DNA of 64,000 nucleotides from contig NC_135552.1 of the NCBI RefSeq assembly GCF_964340395.1, positions 8,457,994 through 8,521,993 of the forward strand, in the 5' to 3' direction. The notes beneath the pieces are model-generated. The model was given only the letters and a program-made list of their open reading frames with translations, had not been told where the DNA came from and did not search any database. The DNA is from Glandiceps talaboti (taxonomy: Eukaryota > Hemichordata > Enteropneusta > Spengelidae). Both the position numbers and the translations under genes were made by a program. This document shows positions 1-13,115 of the stretch, in pieces. Every line of letters starts with the position of its first letter. Within the stretch, counting starts at the first letter, position 1.

Positions 1-484
1 AGAGTAAAGTAGCATGTACGCCAGGTCTGACCTGGAGGCTGGTCAAGTTCAAGGAACCTTATCTAATCAGATTACATAAAATTGTCCACGTCAAATCTAA
101 GGGTCAAGAAACTTTACTGCTCTTAACTAAAAACTGGGGTTCAGAATCTTATACTGATACATGGACCGGAAAATGTACAAATTTCACAAAAAGATGAATT
201 GTTATGTGCTTTAAATGACCATAATAAAAAAAATGGCTTGTGTAACGTGTTCAGAGTTTTTTGGAAGGGATTTGACCGGGAAGTTGAAGAAGGCCTTGTT
301 TGACTGATGATCTTCTCATGCACGCTTTCAAACATGTATGGAACAAAGTACAAAAAAGATTTTCAGTTTTGAGAATGAAATAGTAAAGAGATCGTATCAA
401 TTTATCTTGGCGATAAATTGCCTGCCGATGTGATCTTACGGCCAACACAACATGCAATGTGATTGTGAATACATTGTAGCATAG
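1..484. other. No gene seen
   Basis: AT-rich DNA with no coding-like frame and no repeat I can place. Confidence 0.6.
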
Positions 485-860
485 CTCTCATTTAGTAAGA
501 GTTGTTATAGATCTAATTAATTCCAAAAAATATGCAAATAACTCATTAAAACTAAAAGATACGTCAGTGATATTTTCAGGACAGGTGCGCTTTGGTATCG
601 CAAATGTATGCACCAAATGATATTGAATTTGTAGTGTGCATCCTTAAGATATATAGCCTAATTACCAAAAACCATTAATTATGTAAATAGCTCACTAATT
701 TTAATGAAATATTTACCAAAATCTAATCAGTTCTAGCCATTACCCTAAAGGACACATGTACCAAATTTCATTTGAATTGAGCCAGCCGTTTTTGAGAACA
801 TGATTACACAGACAGACACACGCACACACACACATACACATACAGACTTTTCATCCCTAT
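485..860. repeat. Dispersed repeat ending in a CAGA/CACA tail
   Basis: This stretch shares phrases with 31070-31760: 'cattaattatg.aaat', 'atttaccaaaat.taa.cagttct', 'gtatg.accaaatg.tattgaattt' and a closing cagacagacacacgcacac tail. Two sites in one window with the same order of motifs indicate a dispersed repeat family. No coding capacity is seen. Confidence 0.55.
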
Positions 861-1254
861 ATATAACATCCCTTATAGAATTTTAAAAGGGTCGAATCGG
901 ACCGATAAAAATGCGCCTGGGTGTTCGTTGCGCTAAACCCAAGTGAATAAGGGAGCCTTCAGTATTTACAAGGGGGGGGGCCGGAGGAAATCACACATGA
1001 TCTGTTAAGTAAAACCTACCCTCCCACCATTCTCCATTTGTAAAAAGTGACCCTCCCTTTTGTCCCATTTTGTAAAACATGACCCTCCCCATGACAATTG
1101 CATATACTGAACGTTAATCAATATTTCCATTATATGTATACATACAAATTAAATGATTTTGACTCTGTATTAGAAAGCGATATTTCTACATATAAAGTGA
1201 CAAACAGTAAAAGACTGGCAAGTTACCTTTCTCTTATAATCATACATAATCTAG

Positions 1255-1441
1255 TTAGTATATAAAACGTGCTTTCATGTTGTGCATACTGGTCACGTGT
1301 AAAAGTTCCCTGATATCATTGTCATCATCATCACGTTCACTTTCAGTATTGTCATTATCAGTGTCATTGTAATCTGACTCACTGCTACTACTTGAGTCAG
1401 TACATGTATCACTGTCCGTGTTCTCTATGACATTCAAAACT

Positions 1442-1507
<66 letters not shown>

Positions 1508-1587
1508 CTGCTACCATCACCATCATATTTTAACAACAACATTCTCGTGCAGTGTGAGTGATAAGGTGAGATGGGTACACTCAACAA
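1255..1587 (-). other. Asp-rich open frame inside the TIR element (probably not a gene)
   Basis: A 110-codon frame on the minus strand contains about 21 consecutive Asp codons from the (ATC)n tract, followed by a Ser/Asp/Glu-rich tail. It lies wholly within the 951-1872 element. It has no recognisable domain. Low-complexity composition could arise simply from the microsatellite, so I treat it as a chance frame. Confidence 0.2.
1444..1506. repeat. (ATC)n microsatellite
   Basis: About 21 uninterrupted trinucleotide units inside the 951-1872 element. Confidence 0.95.
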
Positions 1588-1875
1588 AACGCATCATTTT
1601 ATTAAACAATTTTAAATTTCTTTCAATATATGTATTTCAATTTTTGTTTTGTTGCATGTAAAGTACTCGTAAAAATAAATGTTGAGTGCTCATCTCACTT
1701 TTACATCTAGAACTGACAATAATTGAATCTTGAATTTGGTCACAAAACTACGGATTATAAAATGTGACCCTCCCCCAAACATTGTAATGCAAAATATGAC
1801 ACCCCTCCCCCCAGAACAGGTTTGTAAAATGTGACCTAACCCCCCCCCCCCCCGTAAATACTGAAGGCTCCCTAA

Positions 1876-2742
1876 ACTATGTCCTACTTATGCTACTAAC
1901 AGAAATACGTAGTAAAATACAGGACGTTTCGTTACAGTATTAAGAATTACTGTTGGAACACAGAAAAGTGTCTTTGGTTAAAATAACTACGTACTATATA
2001 ATGTTTAACATGATATAATGGGGATTACTTGATAAAATATAACAAAATCATAAATAAACGAATTCTAATTTGGCGGTAATCCAACACCATACGATGTTCC
2101 TGTTAATGAATTTACCCATCGATCATGATTATATTCAGTGTTTATGCATCATTAGTACTAGTGGTATAACAGGTTGGTTTGAACAGATATTTAGGGATAA
2201 TGAGAAGATTAAATAGACTGTGTTTCTCCATAAATTGATTGACATCGCCCCAATCGTGTTAGATTATTTTGGAATGTGTATTTCTCGCAGTGGTTCCAGG
2301 ATCGACATATTTATTCCGGTAAGACCCTGTTTATCGCAACAGCGCATTATATATCAGTTGTGTTCCTGTACATACGTTCCAGGACCAGTGTTTCTGGTTA
2401 ATGTTTACATTTAGTTTGTTCCATTTTTACAATGTAAAGATTCACCGCACATTCACATCCAACAATGGTATCGACTGTCGAAATTTGAAATTTCAAAACC
2501 CTTGGGTTTCAAGTTCAGATATATGGAGATTTTGGTTGCAGGTGCCGTCTACGTGCTTAAAGTAAGACAATACTTCTTCAGGAAATATAGACATTATTGT
2601 AAACTATGAAATCGAGAGAGCCATTTTTTTAATCTTACCAACCTTTTCCTCATTATTTTTCGCTATCAGTCGTTGTCATGGACACGCAATGGCTCGTGGG
2701 AGTCAACAGACATGCATATGTAATTGATGGACAAAAATATTC
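1876..2742. other. No coding gene seen; possible 5' region of the SGNH-like gene
   Basis: Upstream of the coding exon. A non-coding first exon and promoter may lie here, but no TATA box or donor stands out. Confidence 0.4.
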
Positions 2743-2754
2743 ATGATTTCTAAG

Positions 2755-2758
<4 letters not shown>

Positions 2759-2805
<47 letters not shown>

Positions 2806-2810
2806 CTCAG
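2759..2810 (+). other. Probable 3' splice site with (TC)n microsatellite as polypyrimidine tract
   Basis: About 22 TC dinucleotides are followed by GCTCTCAG, ending 17 bases before the ATG at 2827. This reads as the end of a 5' UTR intron whose pyrimidine tract is a microsatellite. The alternative, translation through it from 2743, would give a (Ser-Leu)n leader. Confidence 0.5.
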
Positions 2811-2826
2811 AGGCTGTCGATTGAAC

Positions 2827-4419
2827 ATGGATCGAAGAATTGTATTGGGAACGGTCGTAACAGTCACAATTTGCTGGACAACTTGGACTTATCTGACAGC
2901 TTTCAACTCAAAGTCACCACGAGTTAGCGAGTCATTACCTTTAAAACCCCAAAAGACGGGTTCACATGAGAAGTTCACCGCAAAAGAAGCAAGTGGTGTG
3001 AACTTCAAATATGACAATACCGATTTGCTATTGAACTTAGAAACCTTACTGAGTAGGAGTACTAAACTTGATAAAAAGATTAACACACAACTTCTTGAAC
3101 TTGGCATTAATCAGACAACTATAAAACGAGCGTTTCAAATCCCTCGTTTGAAGACATCATTCCAGACACTGGAATATGACATCGAGGATGTTATCCTCAC
3201 CAAACGAGAGTTTGTGATCGGAGTAAGCGGTGGATCGATATCGACTGCCATGGGTGTTGGCTTCAAATATTTATACGCAGAACAACTTCGAGAAATGCTG
3301 AGCTACGTTTTAAAGACACCAGTTGTACTTCAGAATGGCGCGATTGGTGCTACTGGAAGTTTGTTCAGCACATACTGCATAGAAAATCATTTAAACTTGA
3401 CTGAATTAGACATCATTCTTTGGGAGTTTGCGTATAACGACTTTAATTTCAATTATGGCTGTTCACCACAAGAAGAATTCACCAGAAAAATGTTGAGCAT
3501 CCCGAAGGGACCACAGCTAGCTTACGCTAATTTCGTGATGGGTTTTGGGAGTGAGGTGTGTATGAGCTCTGAGGAAAACTGTAGCAAGCCTTTAAGTGAC
3601 TATTATAATATCCCTTCTCTAAACATGCAAAGTGCTTTATGTAGATTAAAAGAACGCGAAAAACGAAAGGATCTACGTAGTCCACTTTCCTGTTCCCATC
3701 CAAGTATCAAATACCACACCATCGTTGGACACCTTTTGGCCAAAATGTTCAATAACGTAATCGAAACAGTAGCTGTAAGGTTAGAGAAATCCACAGATCA
3801 GAGTTCAAATACTAGTACCACAAAAACACGACCAAAGAAGAAAATACTACCACTTGCTCTATTCAATGAAACAATTGTAACAGAAGCGCAGTGTTGGTCA
3901 ACGATGTTGTCTGCAACTGGAAATATGCATCCTCTTATTCCTGTGGAAAATAATGGATGGAAGAGATCTCTACCCAGTAGTGCAATTCCCAAGAATCTTC
4001 GCGAGGACAAAAAATGGTCGTGGGTACCGGTGCCCTACGGGGACAACAGTACCAGCATAATCACCTTTGAAATTAACATTAAGCCATACCGACAAAACCT
4101 GGCATATGTATTGATCGGTACATTCGCATGCAACGATTGTGATACTGTAAGTGTTTGGATGGACGGCAACACCACTGATAAAGTTACCCTCTCTACAGGA
4201 TTCAAGTGGGGTGTTCTAAAACTACATCATGTCAAAAGTGGCGTTCCTCCAGGTAGCCATTTTGTACATATAAAAAGTTTCGCAAGGAATGTACGGTTGG
4301 CCGCAGTGATTAGTGCTTATAGTGTCACAGAACACAAACGCATGCATGGGACAGATGATGATAGATTGGTAAGATTAAAAAGTGCGCCAAATCATAGTGC
4401 CGCAAATTTTAATCACTAG
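2827..4419 (+). CDS. SGNH-hydrolase-like type II membrane protein, single coding exon
   Basis: Uninterrupted 530-residue reading frame. I chose the ATG at 2827 because the in-frame ATG at 2743 would put a (TC)n microsatellite into the protein, and because a good splice acceptor (CTCTCAG, ending 2810) lies between them. Residues about 5-26 form one hydrophobic signal anchor after a short basic N-terminus, so a Golgi or plasma-membrane type II topology is inferred. Family signs: a nucleophile block GVSGGSIS with S137, a following GAIGATGS block, WEFAYND with N204 and D205, and a late SHPSIKYH block with H291 and H297. This pattern matches SGNH/GDSL-like proteins, with GGS in place of GDS. The C-terminal about 150 residues (KWSWVPVPYG onward) look like a beta-sandwich. 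There are many N-glycosylation sequons. Substrate unknown; an esterase or acetyl-transferring role on glycans is only a guess. A possible AATAAA lies at 4940-4945. Confidence 0.85.
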   Translation: MDRRIVLGTVVTVTICWTTWTYLTAFNSKSPRVSESLPLKPQKTGSHEKFTAKEASGVNFKYDNTDLLLNLETLLSRSTKLDKKINTQLLELGINQTTIKRAFQIPRLKTSFQTLEYDIEDVILTKREFVIGVSGGSISTAMGVGFKYLYAEQLREMLSYVLKTPVVLQNGAIGATGSLFSTYCIENHLNLTELDIILWEFAYNDFNFNYGCSPQEEFTRKMLSIPKGPQLAYANFVMGFGSEVCMSSEENCSKPLSDYYNIPSLNMQSALCRLKEREKRKDLRSPLSCSHPSIKYHTIVGHLLAKMFNNVIETVAVRLEKSTDQSSNTSTTKTRPKKKILPLALFNETIVTEAQCWSTMLSATGNMHPLIPVENNGWKRSLPSSAIPKNLREDKKWSWVPVPYGDNSTSIITFEINIKPYRQNLAYVLIGTFACNDCDTVSVWMDGNTTDKVTLSTGFKWGVLKLHHVKSGVPPGSHFVHIKSFARNVRLAAVISAYSVTEHKRMHGTDDDRLVRLKSAPNHSAANFNH

Positions 4420-5258
4420 GCTTGGGGTGGGTATGCACAGGATGTAAGAGCTGTGATCACTATTTATATAATATCTGGTAATTTCAACGAAATGCTAAAT
4501 GCGATTCAAAATTCACCATTTCTAGTATAAAATAACTGATATTCATCAGACACTATCTTTACCTTATATTGTTTATAATTGTCTCTGAAACTACGAGTAT
4601 ATGTACATAATACGAGTGCTCCTCGGGGAAGTGCCCTTTCCGCTATTTTGCTTACTTAATCCGAAGACTACAAAAAAGTATAAATTATGAATAATGCCCA
4701 AAGATGTAGCTTGTTTTGGTGACATATCATTGATTGGCGTGATTATAATTATATCAAAAATTATGAATGCTACTACCAATGTCTTAGTTTTATACTGTGG
4801 TCTTCAGTTGAATGTAGGGAAACCAAAGAATTGAAGAAGAACTCTGACCATGGTAGCATTGGAATTAAAGGGTGGATCAAGTAAATTGTAACAATTACTG
4901 GGGGAGAGTTCAATGAATGACATGCTTTCATTTGCTAGCAATAAATGTTATGTAGAAGCTTAGGCGACGTTCATTCCATTGCATGAACTGTATAGAATTC
5001 ATGACTCATTGCAAGTGCCTTTAATTTTGAGAAAAAAGTCTTTCGGCCCATTTTGTGGTGTTACTATATATGTAACGGTGCAGTGGTAGGAACTGTAGGG
5101 GCGTTCGAAGAATCTTCAGGTGGACCATGTAAGACTATAATGTTTGTATTTAGCGTAGACTATATTGGAGCGCCACCAACGACGTACACGTATGTTACAT
5201 TCTACATTCTGTGTTTAGCATGCATTAGTCTGTAAGTACTTGTACAGAATGCGAACAC
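4420..5258. other. 3' flank of the SGNH-like gene, no further gene seen
   Basis: It contains a possible poly(A) signal at 4940-4945. Short frames only. Confidence 0.5.
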
Positions 5259-5535
5259 AGTATAGACCAGCTGGGGCACGTTTGATTTGCCCAAACATGA
5301 TTATGATTAATCTGACGTCATTTCTCGTGTAAACAAAACGCTCAATCACGATCATGATTACTTACATGTAAACATTTTCACAGATTTCTTATATATTGAA
5401 TAATTTTACATCGTCAAAAATAATTATAATGATAACAAATTACCAATCTGATCTGATCGAACACAATTTATTTACATAATGTTTCCATCATTTCTAAGGG
5501 GTGGACCATTTGATATCCTGGGGGGGGGCTTGGAA
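5259..5535 (+). repeat. Dispersed repeat copy A, inverted relative to 7610-7870
   Basis: It starts near TATAGAC, then 'gtttgatttgc' and a run of CATGATTATGATT-like motifs, and continues to 'ggaccatttgatatcctggggggggg.cttggaagat'. The reverse complement of 7610-7870 has the same order of motifs. The two copies face each other about 2.1 kb apart. Confidence 0.6.
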
Positions 5536-6472
5536 GATTTCGGGGGAAAAAAAGATGCCAAATGGATTTGCTTTAAAAAAAAATCCGGATATGAGTGGGT
5601 GATGGAAAACAAAAGATGGACCACTGCTGCTAGAAAAAAAAAATTCTTGGCAGGGAAATGATGCACATGTTCGAGAATACTGTTCAACCTGCTCGTACCT
5701 CTCCAACCAGGACACTTGTCAAATCACGAGAAACATTTTCAAACACATGTCAGGGACCAATACAGTTTCGTTAGCCTGTGGTATATATATATATTTGTTC
5801 TTGTCTCTGTTTCTTTCATAAATGGTTTAAATATTACTTCATGTAAAGGTTCAAACATAACTATACATAAAATTATACATATAATACATGTATTACCTAG
5901 CTACTACACTAGTTACAGACCATGCCATGTAAGTGTTTGGCTGTTTCACAATCAGTGCTTCACTTATCTTGCACTTTGGGGCAAAAGTGAACTTGAAGGT
6001 TTTGTAATGGTAATCTTCATACTATTGGATAGTTTATAAAAGAACTTAATCTAAATTGTTCTAGTCTCTTCAGTATGAATTTGTCAGAAGGGGTAATACT
6101 TCCTATTTCGAACACTACATGTATCGACACCACAACTCAAATTCAAGTTTCTATTGTACACTAGGTATGACCTCCTAAAGTGCTCTCACACATCAGTAAC
6201 TTTACTATACATGCAATATCAATGCCCCTATACCAATGTTACAGGCCCACTTTTATAACATGGAAAACTTATTTAAAAAGTTTTATTTACTTTAGCTTTT
6301 CAATGCTTGGCAATATATATCTCAGAGGCTATGAATAACCTAAAAATTGCCTAAATAGAAACAAAAAACTGCAGATCTGGCAGGGGGGACCCCTTGGACT
6401 CCATCACCCCAGAGGCCACTCATTCGTTAAACCCACAATACGATTCACCAAAATTGGTAAAAAAAACTTGAA

Positions 6473-7005
6473 AGGCTTCTAGGGGAGACCCCTAGGAACC
6501 CCCCCCCCCGTAAGAGGTAGACATGTCCAAGCCTCAAATCAAAGTTCTTCCCTCCACCTCTTACTGTCAAGATGCTATGAAACTTTATTTCAAAAATGAT
6601 TCAACCTTATGTAGTTGCTTTTTACATGTTAGAGCTGTCTTGTAAAGCTTGCAAATTATTGTCTGAAAAGTGTTTGTGAATAGCCTAAACATTGCCTTTA
6701 GAAGTAAAAACCTCCAGGGCTTCTAGGGGGAGACATGTTCCAGTCTCAAATCAAAGGTCTTTCCTCCACCTCTTAGTGTCAAGATGCTATGAAACTTTAT
6801 TTCAAAAATGTTTCAACCTCACGTAGTTGCTTTTTTCATGTTAGGGCTGTCTTGTAAAGTTTGCAAATTATTGTCTGAAAGTGTCTGTGAATAGCCTAAA
6901 CATTGCCTTTAGAAGTAGAAATCCTCCAGGGCTTCTAGGGGGAGACACCCTAGAACCCTTCCCCCCCCCCATTCACACACACACAGACACACACACACAC
7001 ACACA

Positions 7006-7078
<73 letters not shown>

Positions 7079-7160
7079 GACTCACACAGGAGGTGGACAT
7101 ATCCCAGTCTCAAAGCTCTTCCCTCTACAGCTTACTGTCAGATGCAATGAAACTTTATTC
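6473..7160. repeat. Tandem repeat of about 212 bp, three copies, the third expanded by (CA)n
   Basis: The phrase GATGCTATGAAACTTTATTT occurs at 6571 and 6783, and in varied form at 7141. 'ggcttctaggg.gagac' occurs at about 6473, 6717 and 6929. The second period is 212 bp. The third copy is lengthened by the CA tract at 6974-7075. Confidence 0.75.
6974..7075. repeat. (CA)n microsatellite
   Basis: About 50 CA units with two CAGA interruptions, inside the third unit of the 212-bp tandem repeat. Confidence 0.95.
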
Positions 7161-7609
7161 ACAGGGGTCAGTGACTTCTTGTTGGCCCAATGGAAAAAAA
7201 TACTGACATCCCCCCCCCCCCTATCCCCCCAAGCTGGAGAAACTGACCGATCTATCTGAATGTCTGAGCTCACCAATCAAGTTTCCGATTTGTATTTTCA
7301 GTGTGTCATCATACCATGGCATAAAAACTGTCAATGATGTTTATTTAATTGAAAATCAAACATGTATGAAATATGTAGTTTTCTAAATAAAATCTGTATG
7401 TGATAGAACAACATCTTATTACTCTCTGTATTACCCTGTGCGAAAACCAAACAGAAAATTGTGGCAACAGATGTAGATTTTCAACATTGACGTAAAAAAG
7501 AATCCGGATATCTCAAAAAAGCAAAGAAAAAAAAGTTGGCAGCATAGGCGAAGGAGAAAAAAAATAATTCTCAGGTAAGCAGGTGGGAAAAAAAATAATG
7601 ACTCTCCAT

Positions 7610-7870
7610 CAATCTTCCAAGCCCCCCCCCCCAGGATATCGAATGGTCTACCCCTAACTTGCTGTCGACATGTCAAGCGCGCGACCCTCTCATGATATCA
7701 CGTTGTCCGCCATCTTGTAATCACGTCATGATTATTGTGATTACCAATCATGATTGTGATTGATATTTATCAAACGTGAAATCATTATTGTGATCGATAG
7801 ATCATGATTATGATTGTGCAAATCGAACTCCGCCCCCCCCCCCCCCCCGCCCCGGGCGGGTATAGACTAA
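7610..7870 (-). repeat. Dispersed repeat copy B, inverted relative to 5259-5535
   Basis: Reverse complement of copy A: the CTTGGAAGATT, poly-G, GATATC and TAGACCATT motifs, then ATCATGATTATGATTG-rich DNA, ending near TATAGAC. It has longer C-homopolymers than copy A. It may be a second insertion, or the two copies may be arms of one larger element. Confidence 0.6.
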
Positions 7871-8637
7871 GTTAACGCCGCTGATTAGCTTACTTTACTG
7901 CAATAAAATAATACTAAATAATCATCGTTGGACGTACTTATATCGGGATATATTTAGATGTTAATGAGGAGACATGTTGGGAGATTAACATAATTACACC
8001 AGTTCCGGTAATATCACATATAAAAATCAGGGAAAGGAATGGCAATTTTGATCGAACGTTTTGATTCACATTCGAACACAGCAAAACCAGTAGTGACGTG
8101 ACACGCGTTGTCATGACACTGAGACGTAGACGACGCGTTATCATGACCTAGAACGACCAGTGCTGTCGGATATGTTCCATATTTTTTGTTCATCTCGGTT
8201 TGTGCATGGTATAATTTAAGAGAGGTTGTAAATAATTATTCATATCTTTGTTTTTTCTTGTAAATTTGCATTGTCTAATATATGGCATGACTCACGGTGT
8301 GATCATTGACCAAAGATAGAAGGCTTACATTTGAATTTTAAAGACGGTCACCGACTTTTTTTAAGGACTTTGGATTCCTTTATATTATGTCAGATTTGTA
8401 GGAATAAAATGAGGAAGTTGTTATCATTCATTGTCAACAACAATGCTGTAGTGTACTGTACTGTACTGAATTGTGTTTCTGTATGGTATCATTGGTATGA
8501 GTCTATCTACTTCATGAGTTCTCATCATTCATGACTTCTCTTCAAAATCTGACCAGTTCTTGTGGTAACTGTTACAAGTGTGTGTACCATATATATCATT
8601 ACAATCAGCTTGTTTTTGAGATATCGTGTATACAATC

Positions 8638-10002
<1,365 letters not shown>

Positions 10003-10164
10003 TTTAGGCGGAAGTGACGTACAGGCCTTGCTAGGCAACTTCCGTTCAACGTTTATCGACTGATTCTATTACTATTGTAAGTGAATAACAATACAAACAG
10101 TTGATAATACTGTGGCGTTTAACAGAAGTTCCATACCAAAGCCCGTACGTCACTTCCGCCTAAA
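10003..10164. mobile_element. 162-bp MITE-like element with 20-bp perfect TIRs
   Basis: 10003-10022 and 10145-10164 are perfect inverted repeats with core GGCGGAAGTGACGTAC. The interior is partly self-complementary (ACTTCCGTTCAACG against GTTTAACAGAAGT). The size and structure fit a foldback or MITE element. The target duplication is unclear because the outer TTTA/TAAA is itself palindromic, so a TA duplication is possible. Confidence 0.6.
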
Positions 10165-10559
10165 TTCAGATCGACTCCCGCTCCGTATTATACGGATAAG
10201 TGAAAGTGAATGAAACCAACGCACTTTACCTCGTTCAACATCAAAGTTTTTATTAAACATTGTTAATTCATAAGATATCCTTTCATTTACAGAAAGTCGC
10301 AAGACTTTTAGTTTAATACTAGGTAAGGTGCCTAAATATGCCAATATACATTATGGATCAAAACTTGGAGCCTAAAATGTGCTGCAAGGATATCATTGGC
10401 ACCTAAGGCAGGATGGCAGTCATGACTGGGAGGACTTTCAACCTGCCTTGAATCTCTCAACTTGCCTTATTATCAACAATAACCAGCTGTATGTGTTTGC
10501 TCCACTGTTTCCCTTCCAGCAGATGCCATACACTCAGTAGTACATTCCGGCATAATGAC

Positions 10560-10600
10560 AAATTTAGATGAACGCCAAGAATCGAACCTCGGACGAGCCT
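10560..10600 (-). repeat. tRNA-like T-arm (B box), possible decayed SINE
   Basis: The minus strand has CCGAGGTTCGATTCTTGG, a good pol III B box with a pairable T stem. No convincing A box is found at the expected distance, so this is at most a SINE fragment. Confidence 0.25.
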
Positions 10601-11497
10601 TGAAGTGAAAACATGACATCATTCAAACAAACCTGAATTCAAGCCCGAGGTTACAATAAATCAGAACATACGAACGCATAAAAATATCCACAGTCATATT
10701 ACATATAATTTATAGCCATTAAACTGCAATATTTAAACATTGCACTCAATCATACCATGGTTTATGTTGAATACAGCCATATAAAGGTCGCTATTTGATA
10801 CGTCTTTAACTAGCACAGTTTTACCGTAAGACGAACGTTCTAGAGTTGGCGTCGACACAAGCCTCAAATATTGTGAATCCCCGCTGCCTTGTTTTTACAG
10901 CAGACGTGCAGATGGGTAAAGGTTCTAGGCAACAAGAGGGAAGGGAAGATGATATATTTGATTAAACTAATTATGCAATTCCGGAATGATATTTGTATTT
11001 AGTTATCGATTAGCACACACACTGTGATGTGATCTGAGATGATGAAATAAACATACATGGATCAACGTAATTTGAAGGTCACGAGCAGTTAATCATCACA
11101 TCGTGATAAATCACCTGTCATATTATCTACAAACATTGGACCCCTTAGGTTCATTACTTTGAAAAGATTCTCTTACATCATCTCGCAATTTGTAATCAAG
11201 GTCGACGACGACACAATTTATACATGATGTATTTTAGCTGTGCAAAATGCTGTGAATTATTTGAGAGAGACGAACATCCAAATGCAGTATATCTGCCCGA
11301 GTCGTTGTATACATCAAAAGAAAAATTTGCTTGCCTTTCACTTCCTACCAGATTTTTAACTGCCACGTTCTCTCTCCAAGATTCTCTCATCTCCCTATTA
11401 GAGGGTGGGATCTTTCTCATTATTAATCTCTCACATGAACAAGTCTGTCGGTCACTGTCTCTCCCTTCCCTCTCCACCTCTCTCATCTCCTCTTATT
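10601..11497. other. No gene seen
   Basis: Unique-looking AT-rich DNA without a supported exon. Confidence 0.5.
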
Positions 11498-11869
<372 letters not shown>

Positions 11870-12596
11870 CATTGTATATACAGAACTAATTACCATACCA
11901 TTAATCACGTTACGTTAAACTCATTCCTGATACGCTAGACACCAAGGGTATTAGGCAATTTCCATGGTGATTATGTGAGTGTAAGTAGTTGTGCCTACAT
12001 CGTAATTTCGTATTGAATATACACAAAACATTCACATGGGTAAAAAATCAAAGATGTAAATAACTTCCATTGAATATACGGATGCAGTTTGCCGTTCTTC
12101 GTTTACGTTGGTAAATTGCATCTGGTGCACTTATTATGTTCCACAAAATATTGAACACAGGGGATCTAATTCCCAGGGTGTATACACACCTTGAAGCAAA
12201 TACAGACGACTAAAAAAGATGCCAATAAAACAGCAAATGTTGTTAAAGATATAGAGATGTTTTCACCAGTTACAATGTACATTTCAACTGCTTCTAATGA
12301 CGGACAAAGAGTCAAGGTTAATGTGTTATTGTCACAGGTCATCTTAGTCATAAACCGGATTTCGCGTCAAGGCCTGATGCTGTCAAAAAAATGACACATG
12401 GCTTTCCGTGTTTGGAATTTTTCCAACTCTAATTTACTTCATGAGCAAATTACTGCATTCTCTCGAGACCTATCCTAGAACTAACCATTCCGTACAAGTC
12501 TTGCCTTTCACATAGTTTCATAGTACCTTAATATCTAGACCAGCCAAATGTTTGCTCTACCACTCATTGCGTAGCATCTTGTATCTAGACCAAATA

Positions 12597-12716
12597 GACA
12601 CAGACAGACAGACAGACAGACATGCATGCAGGCGCGCGGCGCGCGCACGCACGCACACACACACACACATATACATACATACATACATACATACATACAT
12701 ACATACATACATACAT

Positions 12717-12767
<51 letters not shown>

Positions 12768-12803
12768 TACATACATACATACATACATACATACATACAT
12801 ACA

Positions 12804-12833
<30 letters not shown>
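12597..12833. repeat. Composite microsatellite (CAGA)n-(CA)n-(CATA)n
   Basis: CAGA units, a GC-rich GCGCGCACGCACG joint, CA units, and two long CATA blocks split by another CA block. Confidence 0.95.
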
Positions 12834-12835
<2 letters not shown>

Positions 12836-13115
12836 ACGGCATGTATTTCCATTGGAATGAATGATGAAGTTTTATTGCGATTCACGGAGAAATCTACAAT
12901 ATTTTAAATACAATATCGTGAAAGTTGATTAATAAATTCCTAACGTACAGTTATATTAAAACACGCTATTTTCTATACCGAGAACAAATCTGGCTACTAT
13001 AGGACATGCATATGTGGTCACGTGACACATCAATGACGCAAATAGTTCATTTCAGGACACTCAGTCTATTTTTCACTGCGTAGTGATTGTGGCTAGGCTA
13101 CTATTGAGCACTAAT

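Larger units (their letters stand above)
951..1872. mobile_element. MITE-like DNA element with 19-bp TIRs and TAA duplication (PIF/Harbinger-like)
   Basis: The ends are perfect inverted repeats, GGGAGCCTTCAGTATTTAC at 951-969 and its complement at 1854-1872, each followed inward by a G or C homopolymer. The flanks are TAA at 948-950 and TAA at 1873-1875. A 3-bp TWA target duplication with GGG-starting ends is typical of PIF/Harbinger elements, which is family knowledge. The interior carries repeated AAAATGTGACCCTCCC-like motifs near both ends and a (TCA)n tract. No transposase is visible, so it would be non-autonomous. Confidence 0.7.

Noticed and set aside
2743-2826. N-terminal (Ser-Leu)n extension of the SGNH-like protein
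   Set aside because: A splice acceptor just upstream of 2827 and a proper signal anchor starting at 2827 make the shorter start more likely, though not proven.
12535-12907. Overlapping frames in six phases
   Set aside because: Composite CATA/CA microsatellite only.
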